A stretch of DNA of 64,000 nucleotides from Vibrio penaeicida (GCF_019977755.1 NZ_AP025144.1:1426001-1490000); one strand, 5' to 3'; shown: positions 1 through 8,667, counted from the stretch's first letter. The notes: generated from the sequence alone by a model not told the origin. Program-made: numbers and translations.

Positions 1-1
1 A

Positions 2-1099
2 CAAAGAGACGAAGGGTTTGCAAGATGGGGAGGTAATGAGTTTATCTATGTTCTTCCATTTGTTGGTGAGGCGCGAGTGAGTGCGAGGCTGGAAGAGTTG
101 ATAAGCGAAATTGCACGCCCAATTGAACTCGGAACCAGCACTTATTCGACTCAAATAAATTGTGGGGTAACATTATCGGACAAACCCGTCGAATCCCCCT
201 CTGAACTGATACGTCTTGCTGATTTGGCCATATTCTTTGGTAAAAAAGAGAAAAACAAAGCGATTAATTTTTATCAACCCTCCATGTCAGAAATTGGAAG
301 CGCCCAATTTGAAACAGAAAGTGAGTTAAGGCGCGCAATTACCAATAATGAGTTCAAGCTGGTGTATCAACCAATCTTAAACAATCGGTCGCAATTGGTT
401 GAGTCGGCCGAAGCTTTAGTGAGATGGAATCACCCAGAAAAAGGTTTGATTCCGCCCTCTCACTTTATACCAGTGGCTGAAGATTCAGGTTTAATTCTAG
501 AAATAGGGAACTGGGTCTTAGAGGAAGCCATATCTCAATTGAAAGTCTGGCTAGATGAAGGGCTAGGGATCAAAGACATTGCTGTTAACTTATCCGCTCT
601 TCAAATTAATGATGCAGGCTTTGTGTCAAATATTAAAGAAATACTAGAACGCTACAAACTCCCTCCACAACACCTCACACTGGAAGTCACCGAAACGTCA
701 TTATTGGCAAGTTATACTGATGTTATTGCGAAAATAGGACAACTAAAAGATTTAGGAATAAAAATTGCACTTGATGATTTTGGAACGGGTTATTCGAGCT
801 TGAGCTATTTGAATGAATTACCACTGACAAAATTAAAAATTGACCGCTCATTTGTGGCAAGAATCGATGAACCTCAAGAGCCTACCGTACTGTTAGATGC
901 GATTATTTCTATCGCACATAACATGGGTTTAAGTATTGTGGCCGAGGGAATCGAAACCTTATCTCAATACGAGTATTTAGAAGCAAAACAGTGTGAATTT
1001 AGCCAAGGTTTTTATTTTAGTCCCCCTATTGATGCTAATTCGTTCCAAGCGTTACTTGCACAAAAACAGTGCATGAATGCACCAGTTAAAAACAATTAA
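2..1099 (+). CDS. GGDEF/EAL domain protein, 3' part (cyclic-di-GMP phosphodiesterase)
   Basis: The reading frame is open from the first bases of the window, so the true start lies upstream. The visible part holds the end of a GGDEF domain whose signature reads RWGGNEF, with Asn in place of the usual Asp, followed by a complete EAL domain. EAL landmarks are all present: AEALVRW, NLSALQ, LEVTETSLL, ALDDFGTGYSSL, KIDRSF, VAEGIET and QGFYFSPP. EAL domains hydrolyse cyclic-di-GMP to pGpG. The intact EAL residues suggest an active phosphodiesterase, while the altered GGDEF is probably not a cyclase and may bind GTP or be structural. Any N-terminal sensor domain lies outside the window. The downstream glg genes are 446 bp away, so this is probably a separate unit. 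Confidence 0.9.
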   Translation, partial: QRDEGFARWGGNEFIYVLPFVGEARVSARLEELISEIARPIELGTSTYSTQINCGVTLSDKPVESPSELIRLADLAIFFGKKEKNKAINFYQPSMSEIGSAQFETESELRRAITNNEFKLVYQPILNNRSQLVESAEALVRWNHPEKGLIPPSHFIPVAEDSGLILEIGNWVLEEAISQLKVWLDEGLGIKDIAVNLSALQINDAGFVSNIKEILERYKLPPQHLTLEVTETSLLASYTDVIAKIGQLKDLGIKIALDDFGTGYSSLSYLNELPLTKLKIDRSFVARIDEPQEPTVLLDAIISIAHNMGLSIVAEGIETLSQYEYLEAKQCEFSQGFYFSPPIDANSFQALLAQKQCMNAPVKNN

Positions 1100-1118
1100 T
1101 TAACGAATCTCCAACGGA

Positions 1119-1134
1119 AAGCAAACGTTTGCTT
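1119..1134. promoter_or_regulatory. 16-bp perfect palindrome, PurR-like LacI-family operator
   Basis: The sequence AAGCAAACGTTTGCTT is a perfect 16-bp palindrome with the central CG typical of LacI-family operators. Its core GCAAACGTTTGC equals the core of the classical PurR box. It lies 20 bp past the EAL stop and about 410 bp before glgC. A purR gene is encoded about 5.5 kb downstream in this window, so PurR is the natural candidate, but another LacI-family protein could bind. No -10/-35 pair was assigned with confidence. Confidence 0.55.
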
Positions 1135-1289
1135 GTTGTCGCACAATTGTTGGCATGGATCGCAAAATAATGATTGTAATTGCATATGCATTGAGTTAAA
1201 AATAAGCTCATAAATCGCACTTCGTAAAGTATAAATATAAAAGTGCAAAATAATAAATATGAACAATATCAGTATTTTTCGCTTGATTT

Positions 1290-1545
1290 GCCTGATGGAA
1301 TGAGAAAGTTATTAATAGCTTCCATTTCTTAAAGCTTACGAATCAGGCTCACTATGTGAGTGGCAGTTATCTCTCCAAGAGATTTTCGTGGGGTTGCACA
1401 TACGTTACACAAAGTGCGACGCATGTAATGTCGTGGTTCAACTCGGAGCAGAACACTGTCTCTGCACATGGACGTATGACCCAACAATCGAAACACACGT
1501 ATTTCGTTAGTGCGGGCATAAAACTATAAGATATGGAGATATATA
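1290..1545 (+). other. hairpin-rich leader before glgC
   Basis: The 446-bp gap between the EAL gene and glgC has no convincing ORF, but its distal half is dense in perfect inverted repeats. They are GCCTGAT 1290-1296 with ATCAGGC 1342-1348; CTCAC/GTGAG 1348-1360 around a 3-nt loop; ATCTCT/AGAGAT 1369-1383 around a 3-nt loop; CATACGT 1399-1405 with ACGTATG 1472-1478; and GCAGA/TCTGC 1448-1465. The 1399-1478 pairing would enclose smaller hairpins as a multi-branch fold. A second option, GTTGCAC 1393-1399 with GTGCGAC 1414-1420, excludes it. I recognise no known riboswitch class. The proximal half (1135-1289) is AT-rich and shows only the palindrome described separately. Confidence 0.35.
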
Positions 1546-2766
1546 ATGGCTGGTGTATTAGGAATGATTCTTGCGGGTGGGGAAGGTTCTAGACTAAGAC
1601 CCCTAACAGGATCACGCAGTAAACCCTCGGTGCCTTTCGGAGGAAGCTATCGCCTGATAGATTTCGCTCTGAATAACTTTGTAAACGCAGATTTAATGAG
1701 AATTTATGTTCTCACGCAATTTAAATCTCAATCCCTTTATTTGCATATGAAGAAAGGTTGGAATTTGTCGGGTATTACAGACAGGTTCATCGACCCTATT
1801 CCTGCTCAAATGCGTGACGGTAAACGTTGGTATGAGGGTACGGCAGATGCTATCTACCAAAACATTCGGTTTATCGAATTAGCGCAACCTGATCAAGTTT
1901 GCATTTTTGGTTCAGACCATATCTACAAAATGGATATCAGGCAAATGCTTGACTTTCATAAGCGAATGGAAGCAAAACTTACGGTTTCAGCTTTGCGAAT
2001 GCCGCTCAAAGAGGCGTCGCAATTCGGTGTTATTGAGGTAGATAAAAATGGAAAAATGATTGGTTTTGAAGAAAAACCAGAAAATCCAAAGTCCATTCCA
2101 GGTAGCCCCGAGGAAGCGTTAGTTTCGATGGGGAACTACATTTTCGACGCAGACTCATTGTGCAAAGAGTTACGTGAAGATGCAGACAGTGAAACATCCA
2201 GCCATGACTTTGGTAAAGACATTATTCCAAAGATGTTTCCATCCGGAGAAGTGTATGTTTACGATTTCTCTACCAACAAAATAAATGGTGAAAAGGGTTC
2301 TACTTACTGGAGAGATGTCGGCACGATAGATTCTTATTGGGCTGCGCATATGGATCTACTTGAAAAAGATCCTGAGTTTTCTCTGTATAACCGAAGCTGG
2401 CCATTGCATACCTATTACCCCCCTTTGCCACCAGCAACGTTTGTTGATACTAATGACGATTGTCGTGTACGTGTCAATGACAGCTTAGTGTCTGGCGGCA
2501 GCTACATTCAAGGATCATCTATTCACAAATCTGTTCTAGGCTATCGTAGTAACATTGCGAGTGGTTCGATTATTAGTGAATCTATCCTTTTAGGTGATGT
2601 AAAAATTGGTGCAGGTTGTAAAATACGTCGAACCATTATTGATAAAGATGTCGAAATTGCTCCAGGGACGATTATTGGTGAAGATCTAGAGCTTGATGCT
2701 CAGCGCTTCCACGTTTCCCCTGACGGTGTAGTCGTCATCAAGAAAGGAACGAAAGTTGGGTTCTAG
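1546..2766 (+). CDS. glgC: glucose-1-phosphate adenylyltransferase (ADP-glucose synthase)
   Basis: This enzyme makes ADP-glucose from ATP and glucose-1-phosphate, the committed step of bacterial glycogen synthesis in the cytoplasm. The N-terminal nucleotidyltransferase fold is clear: ILAGGEGSRLRPLTGSRSKP, YRLIDFALNN, GSDHIYKMD and the sugar-binding EEKPENP. Hexapeptide-like turns follow in the last ~110 residues (SIISESILLGDVKIGAGC), typical of the left-handed beta-helix. The 406-residue length is normal. The ATG follows a GGAGA-type ribosome site. The stop is 1 bp before the likely glgA start, so the two are translated together. GlgC enzymes are usually allosterically controlled, and the long leader upstream suggests a transcript-level control too. 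Confidence 0.97.
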   Translation: MAGVLGMILAGGEGSRLRPLTGSRSKPSVPFGGSYRLIDFALNNFVNADLMRIYVLTQFKSQSLYLHMKKGWNLSGITDRFIDPIPAQMRDGKRWYEGTADAIYQNIRFIELAQPDQVCIFGSDHIYKMDIRQMLDFHKRMEAKLTVSALRMPLKEASQFGVIEVDKNGKMIGFEEKPENPKSIPGSPEEALVSMGNYIFDADSLCKELREDADSETSSHDFGKDIIPKMFPSGEVYVYDFSTNKINGEKGSTYWRDVGTIDSYWAAHMDLLEKDPEFSLYNRSWPLHTYYPPLPPATFVDTNDDCRVRVNDSLVSGGSYIQGSSIHKSVLGYRSNIASGSIISESILLGDVKIGAGCKIRRTIIDKDVEIAPGTIIGEDLELDAQRFHVSPDGVVVIKKGTKVGF

Positions 2767-2767
2767 T

Positions 2768-4219
2768 ATGGATCGAATGAATATCTGGTTTACGGTTTCT
2801 GAAGCCGAAGGCTTGGTGAAAAGTGGTGGCTTGGCAGATGTTGCCAAAGCCCTACCTAAAGCCCTTCAAGTTCTAGGGCATGATGTATCGATAGTTATTC
2901 CGGGTTATCGAACCTTACCTGGGTTAGAAAGTGCCGAAGTTGTACTCAATACAGAGTTAGATTTCTGGCCACATGTTCACTATCAAGTAAAGAAGTTATC
3001 GCTAGATGGTGTTCCTGTATATGCCGTTGAATGCCATAAGTATTTTGATCGCAGTGAATTGTATGCGGAATCCAATCAGGCGTATCCAGATAACGGAGAG
3101 CGTTTCGGTTTTTTTGCCTCCGCTTGCCTCGATATTCTCCCTAAACTCGGAATAAAACCAGACATTATCCATGCCAATGACTGGCATACAGGGTTAGTAC
3201 CGTTCTTATTAAAAACTCGCTATGAACATGATGAGCGCTTTCGCTCCATTAGAAGTGTTTTAACTGTACACAACGCGATTTTTAAGGGGGTCTATACCTA
3301 TCACGACTTGGAAATTATTCCTGAGTTGAACCTGTCTGGTTTAGAGCGACTGCAATACGGTCAAGATCGCATCAGTATGCTACGCGCAGGTGTTGCGTTT
3401 GCGGACAAAGTGAATGCTGTTAGCCCTAATTATGCCGCAGAACTGATGACCACGTTAGGGTCACACGGAATGGTGGACGATTTTGTTCATCGCAGTGCAG
3501 ACCTATACGGGATTCTTAATGGTTGCGATTATAGTGAATGGGATCCGAAGACGGACAAATACCTAGATCACCATTATGAGGCTGAAGCTTCGAGTATGGT
3601 GAAGGGTAAACAACTCAATAAATGCCAATTGCAGGAAGAGGTTGGGTTGCCAACAAAAGAGCTGCCTGTCTTTGGGATGGTTTGTCGTTTAACACACCAA
3701 AAGGGGTTCCACTACCTTTTGCCTATCATAGAGCAGTTTTTGCGAAATGACGTTCAGCTAGTTATCGTAGGCACGGGTGAGCCTCAAGTGGCTGCAAAAC
3801 TTCATGAGGCCGCGAGTCGATACTCAAACAAATTTTCGTTTATTGAAGCTTACAACAATCGCTTAGCACACTTGGTTGAAGCTGGATCAGATTTCTTCCT
3901 GATGCCTTCAGAGTTTGAAGCATGTGGGTTGAACCAGATCTATAGTATGGCTTACGGAACGCTTCCGATTGTACGCGAAGTGGGCGGTTTAAAAGATACT
4001 GTGGTTGATTACGACACGGATGAAAAACTTGCGACTGGCTTCAGTTTCTTAGACCCAACACCAGAAGCATTGTTGATCGCGATGCAACGAGCGTTGATTC
4101 TATACTTGCAGCAACCCGATGAGGTTCAGCGCGTTCGTTTGAATGCAATGAATACGGAGTTTAGTTGGGAAGCATCGGCTAACGAGTATGTGAATATGTA
4201 TCAGGCTGCGCTGCTGTAA
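2768..4219 (+). CDS. glgA: glycogen synthase (ADP-glucose type, GT5)
   Basis: It transfers glucose from ADP-glucose to the growing alpha-1,4-glucan, using the product of GlgC immediately upstream. The N-terminal KSGGLADVAKALPKAL loop binds ADP-glucose. The C-terminal half has the GT5 sequences GMVCRLTHQKGFHYLL and EACGLNQIYSMAYGTLPIVR. I place the start at ATG 2768, one base after the glgC stop. An in-frame TTG at 2756 would overlap glgC and adds only four residues. The length of 483 residues fits the family. A strong terminator follows, so glgCA looks like a two-gene operon without branching-enzyme or phosphorylase genes. Confidence 0.95.
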   Translation: MDRMNIWFTVSEAEGLVKSGGLADVAKALPKALQVLGHDVSIVIPGYRTLPGLESAEVVLNTELDFWPHVHYQVKKLSLDGVPVYAVECHKYFDRSELYAESNQAYPDNGERFGFFASACLDILPKLGIKPDIIHANDWHTGLVPFLLKTRYEHDERFRSIRSVLTVHNAIFKGVYTYHDLEIIPELNLSGLERLQYGQDRISMLRAGVAFADKVNAVSPNYAAELMTTLGSHGMVDDFVHRSADLYGILNGCDYSEWDPKTDKYLDHHYEAEASSMVKGKQLNKCQLQEEVGLPTKELPVFGMVCRLTHQKGFHYLLPIIEQFLRNDVQLVIVGTGEPQVAAKLHEAASRYSNKFSFIEAYNNRLAHLVEAGSDFFLMPSEFEACGLNQIYSMAYGTLPIVREVGGLKDTVVDYDTDEKLATGFSFLDPTPEALLIAMQRALILYLQQPDEVQRVRLNAMNTEFSWEASANEYVNMYQAALL

Positions 4220-4271
4220 AACAAGAGCGGGTTGAGTGTAGCCTGTTTGCGTAAAACCTCTGATGACAATA

Positions 4272-4299
4272 GCCTCTCAATGAAAATTGAGAGGCTTTT
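4272..4299 (+). terminator. rho-independent terminator after glgA
   Basis: GCCTCTCAAT and ATTGAGAGGC form a perfect 10-bp stem around GAAA, followed by TTTT. Confidence 0.9.
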
Positions 4300-4392
4300 C
4301 TATGGTAGGAGGAGCTTGACCACCCAATTTACTCATATTGTGGTAAGCTTTTACCTAATAGAACTAGAAAGATTCATAATATTTGTTAAGCG

Positions 4393-5190
4393 ATGTCGAA
4401 CCCTTTGTTATTTCACAAGACTTATAACCACCCCACCAGTAATGAGTGGGTGGTCTTTGTTCATGGTGCTGGTGGTAGCTCTTCCATTTGGTTTAAGCAG
4501 ATTAAAGCCTACAAGCAGCATTTTAATTTATTGCTTATTGATCTCAGAGGTCATGGGCGGTCGAACAATGTTATTCAAGATCTCCTTAAAAAAGGCTATA
4601 CGTTCAAAGATATCTGCCAAGATATCTTGCAAGTATTGGATCATTTAAAAATTCAATCTGCTCACTTTGTTGGTATGTCTTTAGGAACCATCATTGTGCG
4701 AAACCTTGCCGAGATAGCCTCAGATCGAGTATCTACCATGGTATTGGGTGGGGCGGTAACTCGGTTTGATATTCGTTCACAGGTGTTGGTTAAGGTGGGA
4801 GATTGGAGCAAACACTTCATTCCTTACATGTGGTTGTACAGCTTGTTTGCTTACATAGTCATGCCACAAAAAAACCAAAAAGAATCGCGGCATTTATTTG
4901 TTAGAGAAGCGAAAAAGCTGTGTCAAAAAGAATTTAAGCGTTGGTACACCTTGGCAGCAGATGTAAACCCGTTGATGAAATATTTCCGTGAAAAAGAAAT
5001 CCCGATTCCAACGTTATATCTGATGGGAGATAGAGATTATATGTTTCTTCGTCCAGTCAAAGAAATGGTGAGGATTCATAAACGCAGTGCGTTGATTGAA
5101 ATTCCTGATTGTGGTCATGTGTGCAATGTGGAAAAACCAGATATTTTTAATGAAAAATCGATAGGGTTTATTCGTCAGCATGCTCGCTGA
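4393..5190 (+). CDS. alpha/beta-fold hydrolase
   Basis: A 265-residue single-domain alpha/beta hydrolase of unknown substrate. Visible elements are the oxyanion-hole strand FVHGAGGS, the nucleophile elbow GMSLG, a late acidic residue in MGDRDYMF and the catalytic His in DCGHVCNVEKP, so the Ser-Asp-His triad looks complete. There is no signal peptide, so it should be cytoplasmic. Members of this family include esterases, lipases and haloperoxidase-like enzymes, and the sequence alone does not choose between them. Its 3' end overlaps the convergent downstream gene by 23 bp. Confidence 0.85.
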   Translation: MSNPLLFHKTYNHPTSNEWVVFVHGAGGSSSIWFKQIKAYKQHFNLLLIDLRGHGRSNNVIQDLLKKGYTFKDICQDILQVLDHLKIQSAHFVGMSLGTIIVRNLAEIASDRVSTMVLGGAVTRFDIRSQVLVKVGDWSKHFIPYMWLYSLFAYIVMPQKNQKESRHLFVREAKKLCQKEFKRWYTLAADVNPLMKYFREKEIPIPTLYLMGDRDYMFLRPVKEMVRIHKRSALIEIPDCGHVCNVEKPDIFNEKSIGFIRQHAR

Positions 5191-5497
5191 CGTGGTGCCC
5201 ACAGTTCCAACAGGCACCAAACTGAGCTTCTATCCATTCATCGCATTTCGGACAGCACCAGTTTGGTTTTGATTGGTTAGCGGTTTGATCGGTATAAGAC
5301 TTCACAATCTTTTTGGCTTTGTCGTACTGAAATTCGTTGTTTAACCAAATATATGGTTCGGTGTCTGGACCAAATGGAAGCTCACCTTGCAAGCCAAATA
5401 GACCTTCACCACGAACTTCAACATCGATTCCCTGTGCCTTTAACAGCTCACATACAATATGAGCTTCTGTCGGGAGCGCAGTAGAGTACACCTTCAT
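5168..5497 (-). CDS. DUF2007 domain protein with C-terminal zinc ribbon
   Basis: A 109-residue cytoplasmic protein. The first ~65 residues match the DUF2007 'putative signal transducing protein' pattern (KVYSTALPTEAHIVCELLKA, then an acidic stretch and FQYDKAKKIV). The C-terminus carries two cysteine pairs, CCPKCDEW and ACWNCG, which would form a zinc ribbon. The role of this family is not established. The convergent overlap of 23 bp with the hydrolase gene leaves no room for a terminator between them. Confidence 0.8.
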   Translation of the reverse strand: MKVYSTALPTEAHIVCELLKAQGIDVEVRGEGLFGLQGELPFGPDTEPYIWLNNEFQYDKAKKIVKSYTDQTANQSKPNWCCPKCDEWIEAQFGACWNCGHHVSEHADE

Positions 5498-5589
5498 AGT
5501 TCGTCCAATATAGTCAATGAGTTTTAATTATGACAGCAAGTCGCCCATAAGGGTCTGTGCAGGATAGATAAACTGTGAATTTCAGCAAT

Positions 5590-5616
5590 AAAAAAGCCTC
5601 CAAAGGAGGCTTTTTT
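5590..5616. terminator. terminator after tfoY, T-tracts on both strands
   Basis: GCCTCC-AAA-GGAGGC is flanked by A-runs and T-runs, so it could work in both directions. On the minus strand it lies 16 bp past the tfoY stop. Confidence 0.85.
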
Positions 5617-5631
5617 AGCATGAAGGTTTAA

Positions 5632-6222
5632 CTAACTTAAGCGTTTCATTAATTCATCACGTCTATCTTGAGGAATCACGGACCAGTGAGTGCCATTAAT
5701 TGCACCCTCTAGAGCCCATAGTAGCTCTAAGCCAACATCGCTTGAATGAGTCTGCTTGATGGCTTTGAAGGCTTCAACAGAACCGAAGTTTTGTAACTCC
5801 TGAACGGAAGAGATTCCTGCTTTTTTGAGCATTCTTTCTGTACCCAAACGTAAATTAGGCAAGTCTTTCAAACGCGTTGGTTTGGTTTCGGCTTGCTTTT
5901 GTTTCTCTGTTCTTGCAACTTTCAGCGCTAGAGAAGCTTTCTCTATGATGTCATTGGTATTATCCCAACTGGTTTCTGGGAGTGCAAAATACTTGGTGAC
6001 AACCGGAAACCCGCGCTTCTTGTACACATAAGGTTTTAAACCTTGTTGTTCGAACTTTTGAGCACTTTTTGAGTCAGCTCTGATGTGTAAAGTGTTTTGA
6101 ACGACTAAGGCGAACATAGTGTCATCGGCGAAAACGCCAAAACCACCAAACATAGAACGTGATTTTATCGTCCCTAATGGTTCAAATAGCTTCAATGAGT
6201 TTTTAAGTATTGGTTTATCCAT
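5632..6222 (-). CDS. tfoY: TfoX/Sxy-family regulator, TfoY type
   Basis: A 196-residue protein with an N-terminal TfoX domain ([36 protein letters not shown]) and a C-terminal TfoX domain ([39 protein letters not shown]). Vibrios carry two such proteins: TfoX, which governs chitin-induced competence, and TfoY, which raises motility and type VI secretion when cyclic-di-GMP is low. The assignment to TfoY rests on the cyclic-di-GMP riboswitch found 120 nt upstream and on the purR-torD-torR neighbourhood, as I remember it from V. cholerae. It probably acts with CRP at target promoters. Transcription is separate from purR, which has its own terminator. Confidence 0.92.
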   Translation of the reverse strand: MDKPILKNSLKLFEPLGTIKSRSMFGGFGVFADDTMFALVVQNTLHIRADSKSAQKFEQQGLKPYVYKKRGFPVVTKYFALPETSWDNTNDIIEKASLALKVARTEKQKQAETKPTRLKDLPNLRLGTERMLKKAGISSVQELQNFGSVEAFKAIKQTHSSDVGLELLWALEGAINGTHWSVIPQDRRDELMKRLS

Positions 6223-6344
6223 GCTGTACTGTCTCGGCTAAAGAAGTTATGCCACTACTAAGTTCAGGTCCGAGAAAAAATAGCAAAGTGATGCAGTCAG
6301 ATGTCAGAGTTTGGTTAACTCTGGAAAAGAAGTATGCATATTTA

Positions 6345-6440
6345 CCATCGGCAACCCCGCTACCATATTGATTTCAAATAAATCCATTTAGGCCGGAAGC
6401 TTTGCGTCCCACTTTTTCAAATGGTTTGCCCTGTGCGTGA
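6345..6440 (-). ncRNA. cyclic-di-GMP-I (GEMM) riboswitch in the tfoY leader
   Basis: Read on the minus strand, the segment opens with CACGCACAGGGCAAACC, continues with GTGGGACGCAAAGC and CCGGCCTAA, and closes with GGTAGCGGGGTTGCCGATGG. These are the conserved P1, tetraloop-receptor and ligand-pocket segments of the GEMM riboswitch and are very close to the V. cholerae Vc2 element as I remember it. The aptamer ends about 120 nt before the tfoY ATG, leaving space for an expression platform. Cyclic-di-GMP binding is expected to control tfoY expression. Confidence 0.95.
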
Positions 6441-6556
6441 CAATAAAATCATAGAGAAAAACCGGAACAAGCATCACATCAAAATGCTTTATGTGTGATC
6501 TGCCTTCAAAAAATAAATGTACAGATATAAATATTGTTTCTTATTTGGGCAATAAA

Positions 6557-6584
6557 GCAAAAAGCCTGACATATAGCCAGGCTT
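6557..6584 (-). terminator. terminator after purR
   Basis: On the minus strand AAGCCTG and CAGGCTT pair around a 9-nt loop and are followed by TTTTTGC. Confidence 0.8.
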
Positions 6585-6601
6585 AATTAGAATTAACTAA
6601 T

Positions 6602-7606
6602 TTAATTTAACTTTTTAACAGAACTTCTCTCTACGATTTCAGGATGCATCTCGAAGATGCGTTTATCGTGTTCTTTGTCTTTGATTCTTTGGAGAAGGAT
6701 TTCAAATGCCGTTTTACCCACTCGGCGCTTAGGCTGGTGGACGGTTGTCAGAGGAGGAGAAAAGTATCCTGATAGCTCAATATTGTCGTATCCAATGATC
6801 GAAATGTCATCAGGAACACGGACACCGTTCTCTTGAAGACGGCTAATGACCCCGAGTGCCATAAGATCATTAAAGCAGAAAACGGCTGTTGGTCTGTTTT
6901 CCATAGCAAGGATCTTGTCCGCCGCTAAGACAGCGGTATCACATTCGAAGTTGCCGACAAGTATGCGTTCTTGCTTGAATTCAATATCGTATTCTCTCAG
7001 CGCTCGCTTGTAGCCAATGACCCGTTCAATACAAGCCACTTTTTCTTCATGGCCAGTAAGACAGGCAATATCGGTATGACCATTGTCTAAAAGATATTTT
7101 GTCGCTAAGTAACCACCTTCCTCAGAGTTATCTATTATCTTATCGGCTTGGGAACTCTCTGGACCCCAATCCATGATCACTTTTGGAATGGATGAGTGCG
7201 CATCAAGCATTTCACGAAGATCTTCAGTTAAATCTGAGCACATGACCAAGATGCCATCTACACGCTTCTCAGCAAGCATACGAATATAATCCCGTTGCTT
7301 TTCATATATCCCGCCGGTGTTGCACAAGATCAACGTGTAGCCTTGGCGATAACAGTAACTTTCAACGCCATCGACGACTTCTGCAAAGAATGGATTAGAA
7401 GACTGTGTAACTAACATACCTATAGTACGAGTCGTGTTGCACTTTAAGCTACGTGCAACAGCGCTCGGTGCATAGTTTAGTTCTTCTACTGCTTTTTTAA
7501 CTTTCTCTTGTGTAGTTTCAGCAACAAAGCGTGTTTTATTTATAACATGCGAAACCGTTGTAGTTGATACTCCGGCAAGTCGTGCGACATCTTTAATAGT
7601 GGCCAT
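6602..7606 (-). CDS. purR: purine repressor PurR (LacI family)
   Basis: A 334-residue LacI/GalR regulator. The first residues, [20 protein letters not shown], and the stretch [10 protein letters not shown] match the DNA-binding head of enterobacterial PurR. The hinge helix [14 protein letters not shown] sequence and the corepressor-domain segments QKRVDG-like [23 protein letters not shown] and [10 protein letters not shown] follow. PurR represses nucleotide biosynthesis genes when hypoxanthine or guanine is bound. A close match to its operator core lies at 1119-1134 upstream of glgC. In the 362 bp between this start and torD I saw a torD terminator and AT-rich promoter-like sequence but no good PurR box. 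Confidence 0.95.
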   Translation of the reverse strand: MATIKDVARLAGVSTTTVSHVINKTRFVAETTQEKVKKAVEELNYAPSAVARSLKCNTTRTIGMLVTQSSNPFFAEVVDGVESYCYRQGYTLILCNTGGIYEKQRDYIRMLAEKRVDGILVMCSDLTEDLREMLDAHSSIPKVIMDWGPESSQADKIIDNSEEGGYLATKYLLDNGHTDIACLTGHEEKVACIERVIGYKRALREYDIEFKQERILVGNFECDTAVLAADKILAMENRPTAVFCFNDLMALGVISRLQENGVRVPDDISIIGYDNIELSGYFSPPLTTVHQPKRRVGKTAFEILLQRIKDKEHDKRIFEMHPEIVERSSVKKLN

Positions 7607-7712
7607 AAAACAAATATCCTGTAGAGCCGAGCTAAGGGGTAAGGTGCTAAATTTAAAGTAGCTAATGTTTTCAGCAAGGCGGATTTCATTGTGTTATTAA
7701 AATCGACTAAAA

Positions 7713-7740
7713 ACACAAAAACCGCTATTAATACAGCGGC
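7713..7740 (-). terminator. terminator downstream of torD
   Basis: On the minus strand CCGCT and AGCGG pair around 8 nt and run into TTTTTG. It lies about 230 nt past the torD stop, in the 362-bp gap before purR. The rest of the gap (7607-7712 and 7741-7968) shows nothing else that I can support. Confidence 0.6.
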
Positions 7741-7968
7741 TTAGTTAATGCTTTTCAGCGTTTCATATTTTATCGTTTGCGATCACGATCTTAGTCTTTA
7801 ATTTCCTATGTGACAATGGAGTGAATCGTAAAAAATTATACCAAGTGTCACATTTATGAGGAATCCTAATATTTTTTAAGGGTGCTGTTTTATATTTAAA
7901 ACAAATTAGCTCAATACCTAAGTAAAGTCTTCGAGCTCAATACTATCAAGATATCCCACCTTGCCGGT

Positions 7969-8610
7969 TTACTCGCCAGAAATATATTGGCGGTCTAGTT
8001 CGACAAAACTCACAAGCAATTGTGACAAAGCTGCGTAGAACCCAAAGCCATCATAATTTTTGCAGTTCTTGTTAAATATTGGAAGCCAAGTCATGAGATG
8101 CGTATTTATGAACCACAGCTGTTCTCGCAGTGCATCTTCAAACTGCTCGTTCGTTTTTAATTCGTTTGAGCGAATAATGAGGTTACCCAAAAAGTCCAAT
8201 TGAATGGCGAGGTGATCTGCTGGCTCGTTAAACCCCTCTAGCAAAGAGACACCTTTTTCTCTTAACAATGATTCCATTTGTTTCGCTGGTTCATCATTGA
8301 GCAGACCAGATTTGTAGATTGAGGCGTATGGCAAGGCCGCTTTTTTATCTGTGGTCAGAAATAGGCCACAAAAATCCGCAGCGAGTTCTAACTGAGCATC
8401 TTCTCTATCTTGGAGTTTATTCAGGGATTCGATAAGTTGCTGAGCCGCCGGTTTTAAGGTTTCGTTTTCTGCAAGACCGCTAATGAAGCCCCTGATTTCA
8501 GCCGTGTGGTAATGCTCCAACTCTTCTTGTTTCAGTTCATGAGCAAAAAGGCTAGAAAGCCACCAGTAAATCTCTGCGCGCTTTTCGTTGAATGCTTTTG
8601 TTTCTTGCAT
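7969..8610 (-). CDS. torD: TorD chaperone for molybdoenzyme maturation
   Basis: A 213-residue all-helical protein of the TorD/DmsD family. The recognisable segments are [16 protein letters not shown], the PYASIYKSG stretch corresponding to the family's conserved Tyr-Xn region, and [16 protein letters not shown] with the family EPxDH motif. TorD binds the twin-arginine signal of TMAO reductase TorA and holds it for molybdenum-cofactor insertion before Tat export. No torA or torC lies in the window, so the reductase must be elsewhere. It is divergent from torR across a 304-bp gap. Confidence 0.92.
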   Translation of the reverse strand: MQETKAFNEKRAEIYWWLSSLFAHELKQEELEHYHTAEIRGFISGLAENETLKPAAQQLIESLNKLQDREDAQLELAADFCGLFLTTDKKAALPYASIYKSGLLNDEPAKQMESLLREKGVSLLEGFNEPADHLAIQLDFLGNLIIRSNELKTNEQFEDALREQLWFINTHLMTWLPIFNKNCKNYDGFGFYAALSQLLVSFVELDRQYISGE

Positions 8611-8657
8611 AGCGTTGCCGCTCCGTATGAGGTTATTGGCGCAATTCTAACGAATTA

Positions 8658-8667
8658 AGATGAACAG
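8658..8667 (-). promoter_or_regulatory. possible tor box upstream of torD
   Basis: On the minus strand the 10-mer CTGTTCATCT differs by one base from the E. coli TorR-binding tor box CTGTTCATAT. It lies 48 bp before the torD start, in the torD/torR divergent region. Only one copy was found, whereas E. coli has several tandem boxes. The remainder of 8611-8914 is AT-rich with no other recognisable site. Confidence 0.3.

Noticed and set aside
1384..1480. Second GEMM or purine riboswitch in the glgC leader
   Set aside because: The conserved GEMM segments (GGGCAAACC, GGGACGCAAAGC) and purine-riboswitch loop sequences are absent, although the region can fold.
4232..4648. 138-codon frame overlapping the hydrolase gene
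   Set aside because: It runs through the glgA terminator and overlaps the alpha/beta hydrolase in another frame; the hydrolase has clear family motifs.
7772..7783. ATCGTTTGCGAT as a PurR autoregulatory site
   Set aside because: Only one half matches the PurR box; the other half is TTTTAT-like. It also lies about 165 bp upstream of the purR start and near the torD end.
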